NCBI RefSeq assembly: GCF_001747405.1
Contig: NZ_CP017305.1
Coordinates: forward strand, 266,001 to 330,000
From: Chlorobaculum limnaeum
Lineage (GTDB): Bacteria; Bacteroidota; Chlorobiia; Chlorobiales; Chlorobiaceae
Reading direction: 5' to 3'
Length of the DNA: 64,000 nt
Shown here piece by piece: positions 9,638 through 19,852 of this stretch (position 1 is its first letter; every line of letters begins with the position of its first letter). The notes below the pieces were generated by a model that was not told where the DNA came from, made no database searches, and worked only from the letters and a program-made list of their open reading frames with translations. Both the position numbers and the translations under genes were made by a program.

Positions 9638-10252
9638 ATGCACAAACTTCAGGTGGATATTCTCGGACTATCAACGAGTCCTCATACCAACGGCGCGTAC
9701 GCCCTGATTCTCTACGAAGTCGAAGGCAAGCGCAAACTGCCAATTATCATTGGCGGCTTCGAGGCCCAGGCTATTGCACTCAAGCTCGAGAACATTAAAC
9801 CGCCTCGTCCGTTCACGCATGACCTGTTCAAACAGATTGCAGATGCTTTCGATCTTCATGTGAATGAGGTTTTTATCGACGAGCTGCATAACGAGACCTT
9901 CTATGCGAAAGTGATCTGTGAAATGGGCGGCGTGGTGCACGAGATCGACGCGAGGCCCAGCGACGCCATCGCCATAGCGGTTCGCTTCAGCGCTCCGATT
10001 TTCGTATCGGAAGAGATCATGAACGAGGCGGGCATTGTCGAGGAGCGGCAGAAAGAGGGGGAGGAGGAGCAGGTTTCCGCGGAAGAAGTTGTCGAAAATC
10101 AGGCTGAAGCGGAACCCGTCAAGAAAGAGTCACTTGCGGCGGAGCTGAACCGGAAGCTCGAAGAGGCGATCAACAGTGAAGATTACGAGGAGGCGGCACG
10201 CATCAGGGACGAGCTTTCCCGTCTCAAACAGAGCGGCGAAAGCCAGGAGTGA
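9638..10252 (+). CDS. DUF151 bifunctional-nuclease family protein with a C-terminal UVR motif
   Basis: 204 residues. The N-terminal domain (1-135) is the DUF151/BFN domain, with the recognisable ALILYEVEGKRKLPIIIGGFEAQ and ARPSDAIAIAVRF motifs. A charged linker (about 140-172) rich in Glu leads to a UvrB/UvrC-type helical hairpin near the end (KLEEAINSEDYEEAARIRDEL). Plant members of the DUF151 family have nuclease activity; the bacterial role is not settled. The UVR motif usually mediates protein contacts in repair or protein quality control. It is transcribed alone and converges on bamA at a bidirectional terminator. Confidence 0.9.
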   Translation: MHKLQVDILGLSTSPHTNGAYALILYEVEGKRKLPIIIGGFEAQAIALKLENIKPPRPFTHDLFKQIADAFDLHVNEVFIDELHNETFYAKVICEMGGVVHEIDARPSDAIAIAVRFSAPIFVSEEIMNEAGIVEERQKEGEEEQVSAEEVVENQAEAEPVKKESLAAELNRKLEEAINSEDYEEAARIRDELSRLKQSGESQE

Positions 10253-10291
10253 TCGGAAGTTCGAGCTGCCAGATTCCATCAGGCCCAATAA

Positions 10292-10332
10292 AAAAAGCCA
10301 TGACTGCATCGATTACAGTCATGGCTTTTTCT
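10292..10332. terminator. bidirectional terminator between the DUF151 gene and bamA
   Basis: A 15-bp perfect stem: AAAAAGCCATGACTG (10292-10306) with CAGTCATGGCTTTTT (10316-10330). The A-run and T-run at its two ends allow use in either direction, which suits the two convergent genes. Confidence 0.94.
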
Positions 10333-10351
10333 GTTTGACGATGAGGCCGGA

Positions 10352-12856
10352 TCAGTCGTTCGGCTGTCCGAACGAGAAGGTGAAGTTCCAGCCCTGCGCT
10401 CCTTTGTCCGGTTCTGACGGAATAGCGTCAAAGCCATAACCGTAATCGATACCGATTTGTCCGATGATCGGCAGATAGAGCCTCAGGCCGATACCGGCCG
10501 ATTTTTTCAGATCGGTCAGGTCGAAGCTCGATGCATCGGCCCAGAGATTGCCCGCTTCGGCAAAAACCAGAGCGTAGATGCTCGCCGAAGGGCTGAGCGT
10601 CAGCGGGTAGCGAAGCTCGGTCGTGAACTTCGAGTAGATTTTGCCGCCGTACAGGTCGCTTTCGCCATCGAACTTCTGACCGAGGCTGTGGTCGGGATAG
10701 CCCCGGAGCGGAACGGTCGGCAGGGAAGACATGCCGCTGCCACCCATGTAGAAGTAGTTCGTGTAGGGGATGTAGTCGTCTTCGCTGAAGGTATCGAGGT
10801 ATCCCTGCTGCGCGGAGACGTTGACAACCAGGTCGCGCGATACCGGGAAAAACCAGCTCGAGGTACCGATCAGCTTGTAGAAGTTGATCGTTCCCGGCAG
10901 AACTCCTCCGGCTATCTGCGCGGTGAAGACGTTCTTGCTTCCGTGCCGCGGATAGATCGGATTGTCGATGCTGTTCCGGCTGATGGTCTGGGTGATCGAG
11001 AACTCCTCGGCCTCTTCGGGTACGCCCGTCTCGTTGAGGAAGCTGACGAAACCGCCCTTGGTGTGCAGGTAGCCGAGCCGCCAGCTGATGGCGAAATAGT
11101 CGTCGGGCCAGGTGAGTCTTCGCCCGATGGTGACGTTGGCGCCGTACTGGTCGATCGTTTTCGTCTCTTCATCGATGCCATCGTCGACCAGATCGTAGCT
11201 CTGTTTGGTTTTGAAGGCAGTGAATCCTAACGAAGTATGGGTGCCGAATGCCCACGGGTCACTGGCCGACAGTGAAAGCGTCCGGTAGTTGTTCGATCCG
11301 AACTGCCACTGCAGGGCGAGTCTCTGGCCGTCGCCATGAGGAAGCGGACGATATGCAGAAGGATTGAAGAGGTCGCCGAACGAGAAGTTGTTGAAGGTCA
11401 GGCCAAGAGAGCCGGTGCCTCCGCTCGATGCGCTGTAGCCGATGGCGGCATTGAAGGTATCGGTCTGCCGCTCGGTGACGTTGTAGGTCAGATCGACCGT
11501 ATCGTTTTTCTGGTTTGGCTGGATGTCCGGCGTCAAAGTTTCGGGATCGAAGTAGTTGAGCATGGAGAGCTCCCTGATGCTTCTGACGACGTTTTTCCGG
11601 CTGAAAGTTTCGCCCGGAACGGTATAGAGTTCGCGCCGGATGACGTGATCTTTCGTTTTGGTATTGCCCTTGATGTTGATGATGTTCAGCGCGTAGGGGT
11701 TGCCTTCGGCAAGGGTGATGACCAGATCGACCTGGTTTGGCTGCACCACCCGTTCTTCGAGCTGCGCCCTGAACGAGAGGTATCCCCGGTCGAGGTACAG
11801 CGAACTCACGTCGGAATGATCCTGCGAAAAGTTCAGGCGCTCGTTGATCTTTTTGGCGCTGTACAGATCGCCGTTCTTGATGGCGAAGGTGGCGTTGAGG
11901 ATGTCGGTGGTCGCGAAATCCTTGGTGTTGCCGCTCCAACTGATGTTTCTGATATGATATATCGGCCCCTCTTCGACGTAAATATCGAGGATGAGTCCCT
12001 TTTTGTCGTCGGTGTAGGTGATCGTATCCTTGACGATTCGCGCGTTGCGATAGCCGTTGTCGCGATAGAATTCAACCAGCAGGTTCTTGTCCTCTTCGAA
12101 CTTGTCCTTGTCGAGCTTCGGCTGTCCGAAAATTTTGCGCCACCACGAGTTCTGCGTGGTCTCTTTGAGAACGCCACGGAGCTTGCCCTCCTTGAAGGCA
12201 GCGTTGCCGTGGAACCTTATTTTTTCGATGACGACCTTGTTCCCTTCCTGAATGGAAAAGACCGCCTTGACTCTGTTGTCGCCGGTACTCTGAAGGCTGT
12301 ACTCCGCGCCTGCCGTCAGATAGCCTTTCGCTGCGTATTGCTTTTCGATCCTGTTTTCGGCGTTCAGCAGCTCCTGGTTGCTGATCCGGCGTCCGAGGCT
12401 CAGATTGGCGGTGCTCAGCAGCTCCTTCGTTTTGAACTTGTGATTGCCCTTGAACTCGACGCTTTCGAGAACCGGAAACTCGGTGACGACAAAGGTCAGC
12501 TTGAGGTTGCCGCTGCCCAGATCGGTCTGCTCGATCTGGATATTGCTGAAATATTGCAGGTTCCACAGGTATTGCAGCACGCCGGGAATCTCCTGGCCGG
12601 GAATGGTGATCTGGTCGTTGACCTTGACGGGCAGGCTCTTGAGCAACTCAGCCTCCTTGACGGTCTGAAGTCCGCGGAAGGAAATTTCCCGGACGGTGAG
12701 CGTGCGTGTTTGCGGCATGCTCGCCGAAGCTGCGTTGGCAGGAGCCTGAGGCGCGGCTTTCGCTTTTGCCGAGGCTACAGTCGAGGGGAAATTGACCAGT
12801 GCCAGAACGATCAGGAGCGCTGATAACCTCTCTGGCTGAAATGGTGTCGTTTTCAT
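10352..12856 (-). CDS. bamA: outer-membrane protein assembly factor BamA (Omp85)
   Basis: 834 residues. A signal peptide (about 1-30, ending near STVASA) is followed by POTRA domains: VREISFRGLQTVKEAEL, VLESVEFKGNHKFKTKELL, VIEKIRFHGNAAFKEGKL, HIRNISWSGNTKDF and ALNIINIKGNTKTKDHVI. From about residue 480 comes a 16-strand Omp85 barrel with the conserved VPLRGYPDHSLGQ-type RGY/F loop. It folds and inserts outer-membrane beta-barrel proteins. It ends WNFTFSFGQPND, so a few residues follow the terminal aromatic strand rather than the usual final F. It lies 40 bases downstream of uppS in the common envelope order uppS-bamA. Confidence 0.96.
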   Translation of the reverse strand: MKTTPFQPERLSALLIVLALVNFPSTVASAKAKAAPQAPANAASASMPQTRTLTVREISFRGLQTVKEAELLKSLPVKVNDQITIPGQEIPGVLQYLWNLQYFSNIQIEQTDLGSGNLKLTFVVTEFPVLESVEFKGNHKFKTKELLSTANLSLGRRISNQELLNAENRIEKQYAAKGYLTAGAEYSLQSTGDNRVKAVFSIQEGNKVVIEKIRFHGNAAFKEGKLRGVLKETTQNSWWRKIFGQPKLDKDKFEEDKNLLVEFYRDNGYRNARIVKDTITYTDDKKGLILDIYVEEGPIYHIRNISWSGNTKDFATTDILNATFAIKNGDLYSAKKINERLNFSQDHSDVSSLYLDRGYLSFRAQLEERVVQPNQVDLVITLAEGNPYALNIINIKGNTKTKDHVIRRELYTVPGETFSRKNVVRSIRELSMLNYFDPETLTPDIQPNQKNDTVDLTYNVTERQTDTFNAAIGYSASSGGTGSLGLTFNNFSFGDLFNPSAYRPLPHGDGQRLALQWQFGSNNYRTLSLSASDPWAFGTHTSLGFTAFKTKQSYDLVDDGIDEETKTIDQYGANVTIGRRLTWPDDYFAISWRLGYLHTKGGFVSFLNETGVPEEAEEFSITQTISRNSIDNPIYPRHGSKNVFTAQIAGGVLPGTINFYKLIGTSSWFFPVSRDLVVNVSAQQGYLDTFSEDDYIPYTNYFYMGGSGMSSLPTVPLRGYPDHSLGQKFDGESDLYGGKIYSKFTTELRYPLTLSPSASIYALVFAEAGNLWADASSFDLTDLKKSAGIGLRLYLPIIGQIGIDYGYGFDAIPSEPDKGAQGWNFTFSFGQPND

Positions 12857-12896
12857 GAAGTGGCTTGTTGGTTCTGTGGTTCAGTTCGGCTTGTTT

Positions 12897-13688
12897 CTAT
12901 TCATTGCTCTTCAGTTGCTCGCTGGTCTGGCCAAACCGCCGTTCGCGGTTCTGGAATTCCCGGATGGCGTCGTAGAGCTGGGCGCGGCGGAAGTCAGGCC
13001 AAAGGGTATCGGTGAAGATGATCTCGGAATAGGCGCTTTGCCAGAGCATGAAGTTGCTGATGCGGGACTCTCCACTGGTTCGTATCATCAGGTCAGGGTC
13101 AGGCATCGTGGCGGTGGAAAGAAAAGAGGCGAACAGATTTTCGTCGATGGTTCCGGGATCGAGCGTACCCCCCTTGACCTGAAGCGCGATGTTTTTGCAA
13201 GCCTGGGTGATGTCCCATTTGCCGCTGTAGCTCAGGGCGATGGTGAGCACCAGTTGTTTATTGTTTCTGGTCTGCGCCCTGGTCTCTTCGATCGTTTGAC
13301 GCACATCCTTGCCAACCAGACTCAAGTCGCCAATGACTTCCAGCCGGACGTTGTTGTCGCGCAACTGGGCGGTCTCTTTCCGAAGCACTTTGATGAGCAG
13401 CCTCATGAGCGCCGAGATTTCGAGTTTCGGCCTTCGCCAGTTCTCGATGGAAAAGGTGAACAGGGTGAGATTGGCGATGCCGAGCTGTTTGGCGGCTTCG
13501 ACGACATCTCTTACCGATTCGACGCCAGCTACATGGCCTGCGACGCGAGACTTGCCTTTCATTTTCGCCCACCGGCCGTTCCCGTCCATGATTATGCCGA
13601 TGTGCCGGGGAAGCACGCAGGATGATTTCAGCGTCTCCTGGATTCGGATATCTTCAGGATCAGATTTCGATGTGAACCACTGAGGCAT
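12897..13688 (-). CDS. uppS: isoprenyl (undecaprenyl) diphosphate synthase
   Basis: A 263-residue cis-prenyltransferase making the C55 lipid carrier for peptidoglycan and O-antigen. The catalytic P-loop is IGIIMDGNGRWAKMKG, followed by HVAGVESVRDVV and TLFTFSIENWRRP; the C-terminal signature is DLMIRTSGESRISNFMLWQ plus FTDTLWPDF. The open frame continues 29 codons upstream, but MPQWFTS at 13688 gives the normal length and a typical opening. It diverges from gatA. Confidence 0.94.
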   Translation of the reverse strand: MPQWFTSKSDPEDIRIQETLKSSCVLPRHIGIIMDGNGRWAKMKGKSRVAGHVAGVESVRDVVEAAKQLGIANLTLFTFSIENWRRPKLEISALMRLLIKVLRKETAQLRDNNVRLEVIGDLSLVGKDVRQTIEETRAQTRNNKQLVLTIALSYSGKWDITQACKNIALQVKGGTLDPGTIDENLFASFLSTATMPDPDLMIRTSGESRISNFMLWQSAYSEIIFTDTLWPDFRRAQLYDAIREFQNRERRFGQTSEQLKSNE

Positions 13689-13943
13689 GTAAGAGTAGAA
13701 AAATCCAAGAGTTGATGCTGTCCATCGGAGTTTGCGGCTTTCAGGCGGAGAGGTTTCCGCCTTTGAAGCATGCAAGCTCCATGAGATTGAATTATAGACA
13801 GTTATTTATTATTATACAAACTTCATGGCGGCAGAGCCTCCAGGACTCTTCCAGCTGGCAGCGCCCTCTACCCGCAGGAGTTGTTGCCGCGCCGCAACAT
13901 GCAGAGGAACGATCTTCAATTTCATCAATCCAGCCGAATAAAC

Positions 13944-15389
13944 GTGCAGTTTCATGGTTACGAGGACCTCAGGTCCAGACTGCTCTCACGTGAGCTTACC
14001 TGTGAGCAGGTGATTACAGATTATTTACAGCGAATCGATACGCATCGCGACGACAATATTTTCACCGCCGTGTTTCACGACGAGGCGATGGTGCGTGCCC
14101 GCGAGCTTGACAGCAAGCTTCAGCGCGGCGAAGCGCCAGGCAAGCTGTTCGGCATGCCGATCGCCATCAAGGACAACATCTCGATGAAGGGCGCGCCGCT
14201 CGGCTGCGCCTCGAAAATCCTCGCCGGTTACGAAAGCGTTTACGACGCAACGGTGATTGAGCGTATGCTGGCCGAAGACGCCATCTTCGTCGGTCGCACC
14301 AACATGGACGAGTTCGCGATGGGCAGCTCCAACGAGAACTCCTCTATCGGCCCGGTTCCCAATCCCTACGACAAAACCCGCGTGCCCGGTGGCAGCTCCG
14401 GCGGCTCGGCGGCGGCGGTGGCTGGCGATCTCGCCATGGTGGCGCTCGGCTCCGACACCGGCGGCTCGGTTCGCCAGCCCGCGGGCTTCTGCAACATTGT
14501 CGGTCTCAAGCCAACCTATGGCCGCATTTCGCGTTACGGCCTCGTAGCCTTTGCATCGTCCTTCGACCAGATCGGCCTGCTCGCCGCCAACTGCGACGAC
14601 GCGGCGCTCGTGCTTGGCGTCATCGCTGGAAAGGACGAGCATGATGCAACCTCGTCGCACCACGACGTGCCGGAGTACGACGCCACGATGGATCACGTCT
14701 CCCTCGAAGGACTGCGAATCGGCGTGCCGCGCGCGTTTTTCCCGGAGAGCCTCAATGCCGACGTGGCCGGAGTGGTCAAGGCGGGGCTGAAGCGGCTCGA
14801 AGAGGCGGGCGCGGAGCTGGTTGAAATCGACCTGCCGGAGAGCGATTACGCCATCGCGGCGTATTATATTCTCGTCACCGCCGAGGCCTCTTCGAACCTC
14901 GCCCGGTTCGACGGCGCTCGTTACGGCTACCGCTCGCCCGACTCGCCCGATCTTTCGAGCATGTACGTCAACTCACGCACCGAAGGGTTCGGCGCGGAGG
15001 TCAAGCGCCGCATCATGCTCGGCACCTACGTGCTCTCGGCGGGCTACTACGACACCTACTACAAGAAAGCGCAGCAGGTGCGCCGCGTCTTCCAGGACAA
15101 ATACCGCGAGGCGTTCGAGAAGGTCGATGTGATCTTTGGCCCGACCTCGCCATTTCCGCCTTTCGGTATCGGCGACAAGATGGACAACCCGCTCGAAATG
15201 TACCTGGCTGACGTTTTCACGGTTCCGGCCAGCATCGTTGGAATGCCCGCCATCAGCGTTCCCGTGGGCTTCGACAGCCTTGGACTGCCGGTCGGCGTCC
15301 ATCTGATCTGCAACTTTTTCGAAGAGGGCAAGATGCTCGGCATCGCCCGCCATCTCCAGACTTTGTGTCAAGCAGCACCGTCGAACTGA
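13944..15389 (+). CDS. gatA: Asp-tRNA(Asn)/Glu-tRNA(Gln) amidotransferase subunit A
   Basis: 481-residue amidase that frees ammonia from glutamine for transamidation of Glu-tRNA(Gln) or Asp-tRNA(Asn). The catalytic Lys lies in [12 protein letters not shown]. The Ser-cisSer-Lys signature is [16 protein letters not shown] followed by [13 protein letters not shown] place the start at the GTG at 13944 ([14 protein letters not shown]) because GatA normally opens with a helix of this form. ATG codons exist upstream in frame (for example 13896), with a poorer-looking leader. gatB and gatC are not adjacent. sucD follows after 33 bases. Confidence 0.93.
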   Translation: MQFHGYEDLRSRLLSRELTCEQVITDYLQRIDTHRDDNIFTAVFHDEAMVRARELDSKLQRGEAPGKLFGMPIAIKDNISMKGAPLGCASKILAGYESVYDATVIERMLAEDAIFVGRTNMDEFAMGSSNENSSIGPVPNPYDKTRVPGGSSGGSAAAVAGDLAMVALGSDTGGSVRQPAGFCNIVGLKPTYGRISRYGLVAFASSFDQIGLLAANCDDAALVLGVIAGKDEHDATSSHHDVPEYDATMDHVSLEGLRIGVPRAFFPESLNADVAGVVKAGLKRLEEAGAELVEIDLPESDYAIAAYYILVTAEASSNLARFDGARYGYRSPDSPDLSSMYVNSRTEGFGAEVKRRIMLGTYVLSAGYYDTYYKKAQQVRRVFQDKYREAFEKVDVIFGPTSPFPPFGIGDKMDNPLEMYLADVFTVPASIVGMPAISVPVGFDSLGLPVGVHLICNFFEEGKMLGIARHLQTLCQAAPSN

Positions 15390-15422
15390 CGGCTTTTTCA
15401 TCACCAAAACGAATATCGGCAT

Positions 15423-16325
<903 letters not shown>

Positions 16326-16352
16326 GCGCTAGGCGATATATTTTCGCAGAAA

Positions 16353-16394
16353 GAAGGCTGCTCCGGTGTTGATCCGGGGCAGCCTTTTTTTTTT
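16353..16394 (+). terminator. Rho-independent terminator after sucD
   Basis: Arms AGGCTGCTCCGG (16355-16366) and CCGGGGCAGCCT (16374-16385) pair with a single G-T wobble, followed by a run of ten T. Confidence 0.93.
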
Positions 16395-16413
16395 CGTTGG
16401 GTGGCCTGGGAGC

Positions 16414-16452
16414 GCCGAGCGCCTGCTCGGCATTTGAAGCCGCAGGCTTCAA
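16414..16452. repeat. two adjacent small hairpins
   Basis: GCCGAGC/GCTCGGC (16414-16420 and 16425-16431), then TTGAAGCC/GGCTTCAA (16434-16441 and 16445-16452). Both are perfect with loops of four and three bases. They sit just past the sucD terminator at the left border of the AT-rich island and look like a small dispersed repeat. Confidence 0.5.
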
Positions 16453-16538
16453 CGTCTTCCTGTGATGGTGTGATTTGCTGTCGGCGTGGCTATATTAAGG
16501 TCGTGATAAGGGTCGATTAATTTCAGACAGGATGAATC

Positions 16539-16718
16539 ATGGAAAGCCTAAAGCAGGAAGCTATCAAAGTAATATTAGCATTGCCGGAAAATGTTGATAT
16601 AGAAGAGATTATGTACAAGTTGTATGTGGTCGATAAAGTCAAAAAGGGCGAAAATGCTGTCAGGGAAGGAAAGACGATTTCAAGCGAGGATTTAAAAAAG
16701 GAAATTGCGTCATGGTGA
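16539..16718 (+). CDS. antitoxin of a type II toxin-antitoxin pair
   Basis: A 59-residue protein too short for routine gene calls, from ATG 16539 to TGA 16718, beginning MESLKQEAIKVILALPENVD. It is helical and acidic, then ends in a Lys/Glu-rich tail with KTISSEDLKKEIASW, which resembles the toxin-wrapping tail of small PHD/RelB/ParD-type antitoxins. Its end overlaps the toxin start by seven bases, the normal translational coupling in such modules. The pair is in an AT-rich island. The exact antitoxin family is not certain. Confidence 0.8.
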   Translation: MESLKQEAIKVILALPENVDIEEIMYKLYVVDKVKKGENAVREGKTISSEDLKKEIASW

Positions 16719-16990
16719 TCTGGTCGCTTCCAGCGAAAGAGGATTTGAAAAGAATTTATGATTATATTTCAGAAGATTCAAAATTCTATGCGAAGGAAGT
16801 GGTTGAAAATATTGTTGCAAAGACGGATTTACTTTTAGATTTTCCGAAGATGGGAAGAGAAGTGCCAGAAATAGGTGATCCTGAAATCAGAGAATTTCCG
16901 ATCTATTCTTACAGGATAATTTATAAATGCCAAGGAAAGGATATTCAAGTATTGACTATTGTGCATAGCAGACAAATTTATTCTCCATGA
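16712..16990 (+). CDS. RelE/ParE-superfamily toxin
   Basis: A 92-residue toxin with the ParE/RelE layout: WSLPAKEDLKRIYDYISE near the start, KTDLLLDFPKMGREVPEIG in the middle and EFPIYSYRIIYKCQGKDIQVLTIVHSRQ at the end. YSYRIIY and VHSRQ are the usual core strand and C-terminal motif. ParE members block gyrase and RelE members cut mRNA; which applies here cannot be told. It starts inside the antitoxin gene and ends 42 bases before the caspase-like gene. Confidence 0.88.
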   Translation: MVIWSLPAKEDLKRIYDYISEDSKFYAKEVVENIVAKTDLLLDFPKMGREVPEIGDPEIREFPIYSYRIIYKCQGKDIQVLTIVHSRQIYSP

Positions 16991-18235
16991 TAAAGTTTCT
17001 GATGAATATAAATGCCTTAAAGGAATACAGATATGCCAAGTTTAGCGATTCTTATTGGAAATACTGATTACTGCTCTTTAAGTCAGCTCAACTGTTGTCG
17101 AGATGATGTGCTTGCAATGAGAGCACTGCTTGAGGCTACAGATAAATATTCTCATATCGAGGTAATAGAGAACGTTAAAGCAGACGATCTTAAAACTCGT
17201 ATTCGTGAGGCTATTGATAAGTCACAATCGCCAACAGAATTGTTTTTTTATTATACAGGTCATGGTTATCAAAATGAGGATGAGTTTTTCTATTGTGCGA
17301 CAAATTTCGATGCAAAACGACCTAATGAGACGGGTATTTCAACTACCGAATTACATATGCTCCTGAGATTGGCAGAATCTGATCTTGTCGTAAAGGTTAT
17401 TGATGCTTGTAATTCTGGTTCTCTTTTAGTCAAATCTGAATTGATTACCCCGCAAAATAAGCAAGGGTTTAAAAACCTTATTCAAATATCATCATGCCTT
17501 GATTCACAAAATTCACTTACAGGTAATCCATTGAGTCTGTTCACGGAAAAGTTTCGTCTTTCCGTCTTGCGTAAAATGGAAGGAGTGGTCTATTATACAG
17601 ATGCTATCAATGCCTTGAGAGACGAGTTCATCAATAATAATTCGCAAACGCCCTTCTTTGTTTCACAGGTAACGGGTCGTGAGGAGTTTGTAGATGATGC
17701 AAGGCGGTTTGATAAAATCCGCGATTCACTCATTCCAGTAAATGAAGTTGATTCAGGTTTGGTTGATGAACAGTCAAGTGTTCCAGCTCTTACATCGTTG
17801 CAAATACTCGAAGCCCGTGAGGCATGTATGGTGAACCCAGAGAAAATGAATGCTTTTGTCGGGGATTTTTTTGACGCTTTGAAATCAAAGATATCAATAA
17901 ACGAGTTTGCTGATTATTTTAGTATAGAATTTACGGAGCACGGCGGTTTTTATGAAGATACTACACGTAATTTTATTATTCGGGTACTTTCACAAGAAAA
18001 GCGATATGATAATTTTGTGACAGCTAATTATTCAAAAAAGTATAAGCATCGAAACTCGCTCAATTTTATGCTGTTTCCAGATGACGACGATTTTGTCGAG
18101 ACATACGATCTTTTGCTGAACTGTTCAATGTCACGAGTTCAATTTCGTCTAATAATAACGCCAAAATTCAGCCCATTACAACGGATAAAGCTCGTAGTGA
18201 GTTGCGCTCCAAGCATGGATACGTGTTATGTTTTT

Positions 18236-18243
18236 GGGTTCTT
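18236..18243. repeat. left target-site duplication of the ISL3-type element
   Basis: GGGTTCTT at 18236-18243 matches GCGTTCTT at 19527-19534 in seven of eight bases. ISL3-family elements normally duplicate 8 bp. The reconstructed frame supports this placement. Confidence 0.7.
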
Positions 18244-19526
18244 CGTAAGATTTAATGGTAACGCTCGTCAGCAATTACGTCAACCGGTAATAGCCATGTT
18301 GAGCTTTCCACAGTAAAACAAAATCCTTATGCGGTAGCTGTGAAAGCTGTGGAACCCACGGGCCGATGCTTTGTACAACTGGATCTTGCTGTTCAGACCT
18401 TCGGAAACTGCGTTGGTCATTTCGTGCTCGAAATAGTTCAGGATGTTGTCGAGATGCCGCTTCAGCAGCTCTTTGACCTTGATCATGGGTTTCAACGCTA
18501 ACTGGTCAACGCGTTCAGACCAGTAATCGAAAAAGAAGCTTGCACTCTCTCGACAACCCAGCCGCCAGAACTCCCGAAACATGTTCTTCATCGACCAGGC
18601 TTTTCCGGTTTTCAGCTCACAGGCCATCAATTGATCAAAGCTTGTCCGCTGGCTTTCCGTCATGTTCTCCGGATTGCGCAGCCAGGTGAATTTCGAGCCA
18701 ATCAGAGTCCTGTCCCCTGCATGATGAAGTTGACGGGACTCTTGGCGACGAACCGTGTCGACCGCCTCGTTCAGATATTTGCTGATATGGAAACGGTCAT
18801 GCACAATATCGGCCTGCGGCAGATGCTTTTTGGCAGCAATCGCGAAGGGTTTCCACATATCCATCGAGATCGATTTCACACCCTGGCGTTGCGATGCTTC
18901 AAAGCTGAGGAGTAGCGCTTCTGCTCCATCGGTCGTTCGGCTCTGGACCACCTCAAGTACCCGGCCACCTTTCAGGTCGTTCAGGATCGTCACATACTGA
19001 TGGCCTGCCCGGAAGCTCTTTTCATCAAGACCAAGATGAGCAATCGCCTCCTTATTCCGGCGGCTCAGGCCTCGCTTAACTGCACGGTTCATGATCTCGT
19101 TGGTTGCATGCCAGTTCAATCGCAAGAGCCTCGATGCCGACTGAATGCTTGAACACTCCTGAAGCAACTCGACAGCAAGCGCTTCAAACTTCAGGGTGTA
19201 GCGCGAATAGCGCGTTGCCCACGGAACTTGAATTGTCTTGATCCTGTGCTCTTTGCACTCACACCGAGGCACCCTGGCTATCAGATGCGTCTCGTACTCC
19301 ATGGTATCCAGATGCCGCCACCGTTGTTCTGGCGCCAGGTCATAAATTCGTCCGGCCTTGCCGCATTCAGGGCATTCGACTTTGGGTCCGATATACTCCA
19401 GATGGATTTCTATCCGGGGGCCGGACGTCGACAGCCGGACATCAGACACCTTCCATGTTTCTGGTAATCCTAATAACTGCTGGTAATGGGTAATGAGGCT
19501 CGGCATACGTTGGGGTTAGTGTTTTG
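18244..19526. mobile_element. ISL3-family insertion sequence (1283 bp)
   Basis: One transposase gene on the minus strand nearly fills the element. The ends, placed from the flanking 8-bp repeat, are only weakly inverted (CGTAAGATTTAATGGTAACG against CAAAACACTAACCCCAACG read from the other end, about 12 of 20 positions). The terminal repeats may be degraded or the boundary may shift by a few bases. It is inserted in the caspase-like gene. Confidence 0.8.
18280..19506 (-). CDS. ISL3-family transposase
   Basis: 408 residues. The N-terminal zinc ribbon has CPECGKAGRIYD and then RCECKEH. A helix-turn-helix region follows (LLQECSSIQSASRLLRLNWH), then the DDE catalytic core: HLGLDEKSFRAGHQY, SISMDMWKPFAIAAKKHLP, DRFHISKYLNEAVD, and a late AVSEGLNSKIQLYKASARGF with the final Glu. 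The frame is intact and full length, so the element may still move. Confidence 0.93.
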   Translation of the reverse strand: MPSLITHYQQLLGLPETWKVSDVRLSTSGPRIEIHLEYIGPKVECPECGKAGRIYDLAPEQRWRHLDTMEYETHLIARVPRCECKEHRIKTIQVPWATRYSRYTLKFEALAVELLQECSSIQSASRLLRLNWHATNEIMNRAVKRGLSRRNKEAIAHLGLDEKSFRAGHQYVTILNDLKGGRVLEVVQSRTTDGAEALLLSFEASQRQGVKSISMDMWKPFAIAAKKHLPQADIVHDRFHISKYLNEAVDTVRRQESRQLHHAGDRTLIGSKFTWLRNPENMTESQRTSFDQLMACELKTGKAWSMKNMFREFWRLGCRESASFFFDYWSERVDQLALKPMIKVKELLKRHLDNILNYFEHEMTNAVSEGLNSKIQLYKASARGFHSFHSYRIRILFYCGKLNMAITG

Positions 19527-19534
19527 GCGTTCTT
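19527..19534. repeat. right target-site duplication of the ISL3-type element
   Basis: GCGTTCTT, one mismatch from GGGTTCTT at 18236-18243. The caspase-like reading frame resumes immediately after it at 19535. Confidence 0.7.
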
Positions 19535-19852
19535 GGATAAATTACACCAAGCCACTCATTTTTACTACCAGCCCATTAAATTCTGCGAAGAGCCTGTTTT
19601 TGAGATGACTACTCAACATAAAAGGAGAGATTTTGGAGAATTTGATAGTGACGGTCAAGAGGTGGTGAAGCGTTGGTACACTTTTAAATGGACAGATGAT
19701 ACCGATTTTGTGGCGACGAAGATAGCAACCAAGCTTGCTGAGGTTGTACACGCGCATGTGGAGAACACAATCAAACGGCTTTCTGATGAAGATTCAAAAG
19801 CGAATGGGTAGGTCTAACAGTAATTTTCTCGTTTCAACTGTCCTCCCATCCC

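Larger units (their letters stand above)
17033..19811 (+). pseudogene. caspase-like peptidase gene interrupted by an insertion sequence
   Basis: The N-terminal part (17033-18243) encodes a peptidase C14/caspase-like domain: MPSLAILIGNTDYC with a first strand, catalytic His77 in YYTGHG and catalytic Cys126 in DACNSG. An unrecognised C-terminal region begins near residue 250. An ISL3-type element (18244-19526) splits the gene. As it stands, the frame reads 24 codons into the IS and stops at 18316, giving 427 residues. Downstream DNA 19535-19811 continues the same protein. Joining 18243 to 19535 gives an uninterrupted 495-codon frame reading CYVFGFLDKLHQ across the join. Base composition is AT-rich compared with neighbours, suggesting transfer. 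Bacterial caspase-like proteins often act in defence or programmed death; no partner gene is visible. The catalytic domain is intact in the truncated product, so residual activity is possible. Confidence 0.88.
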
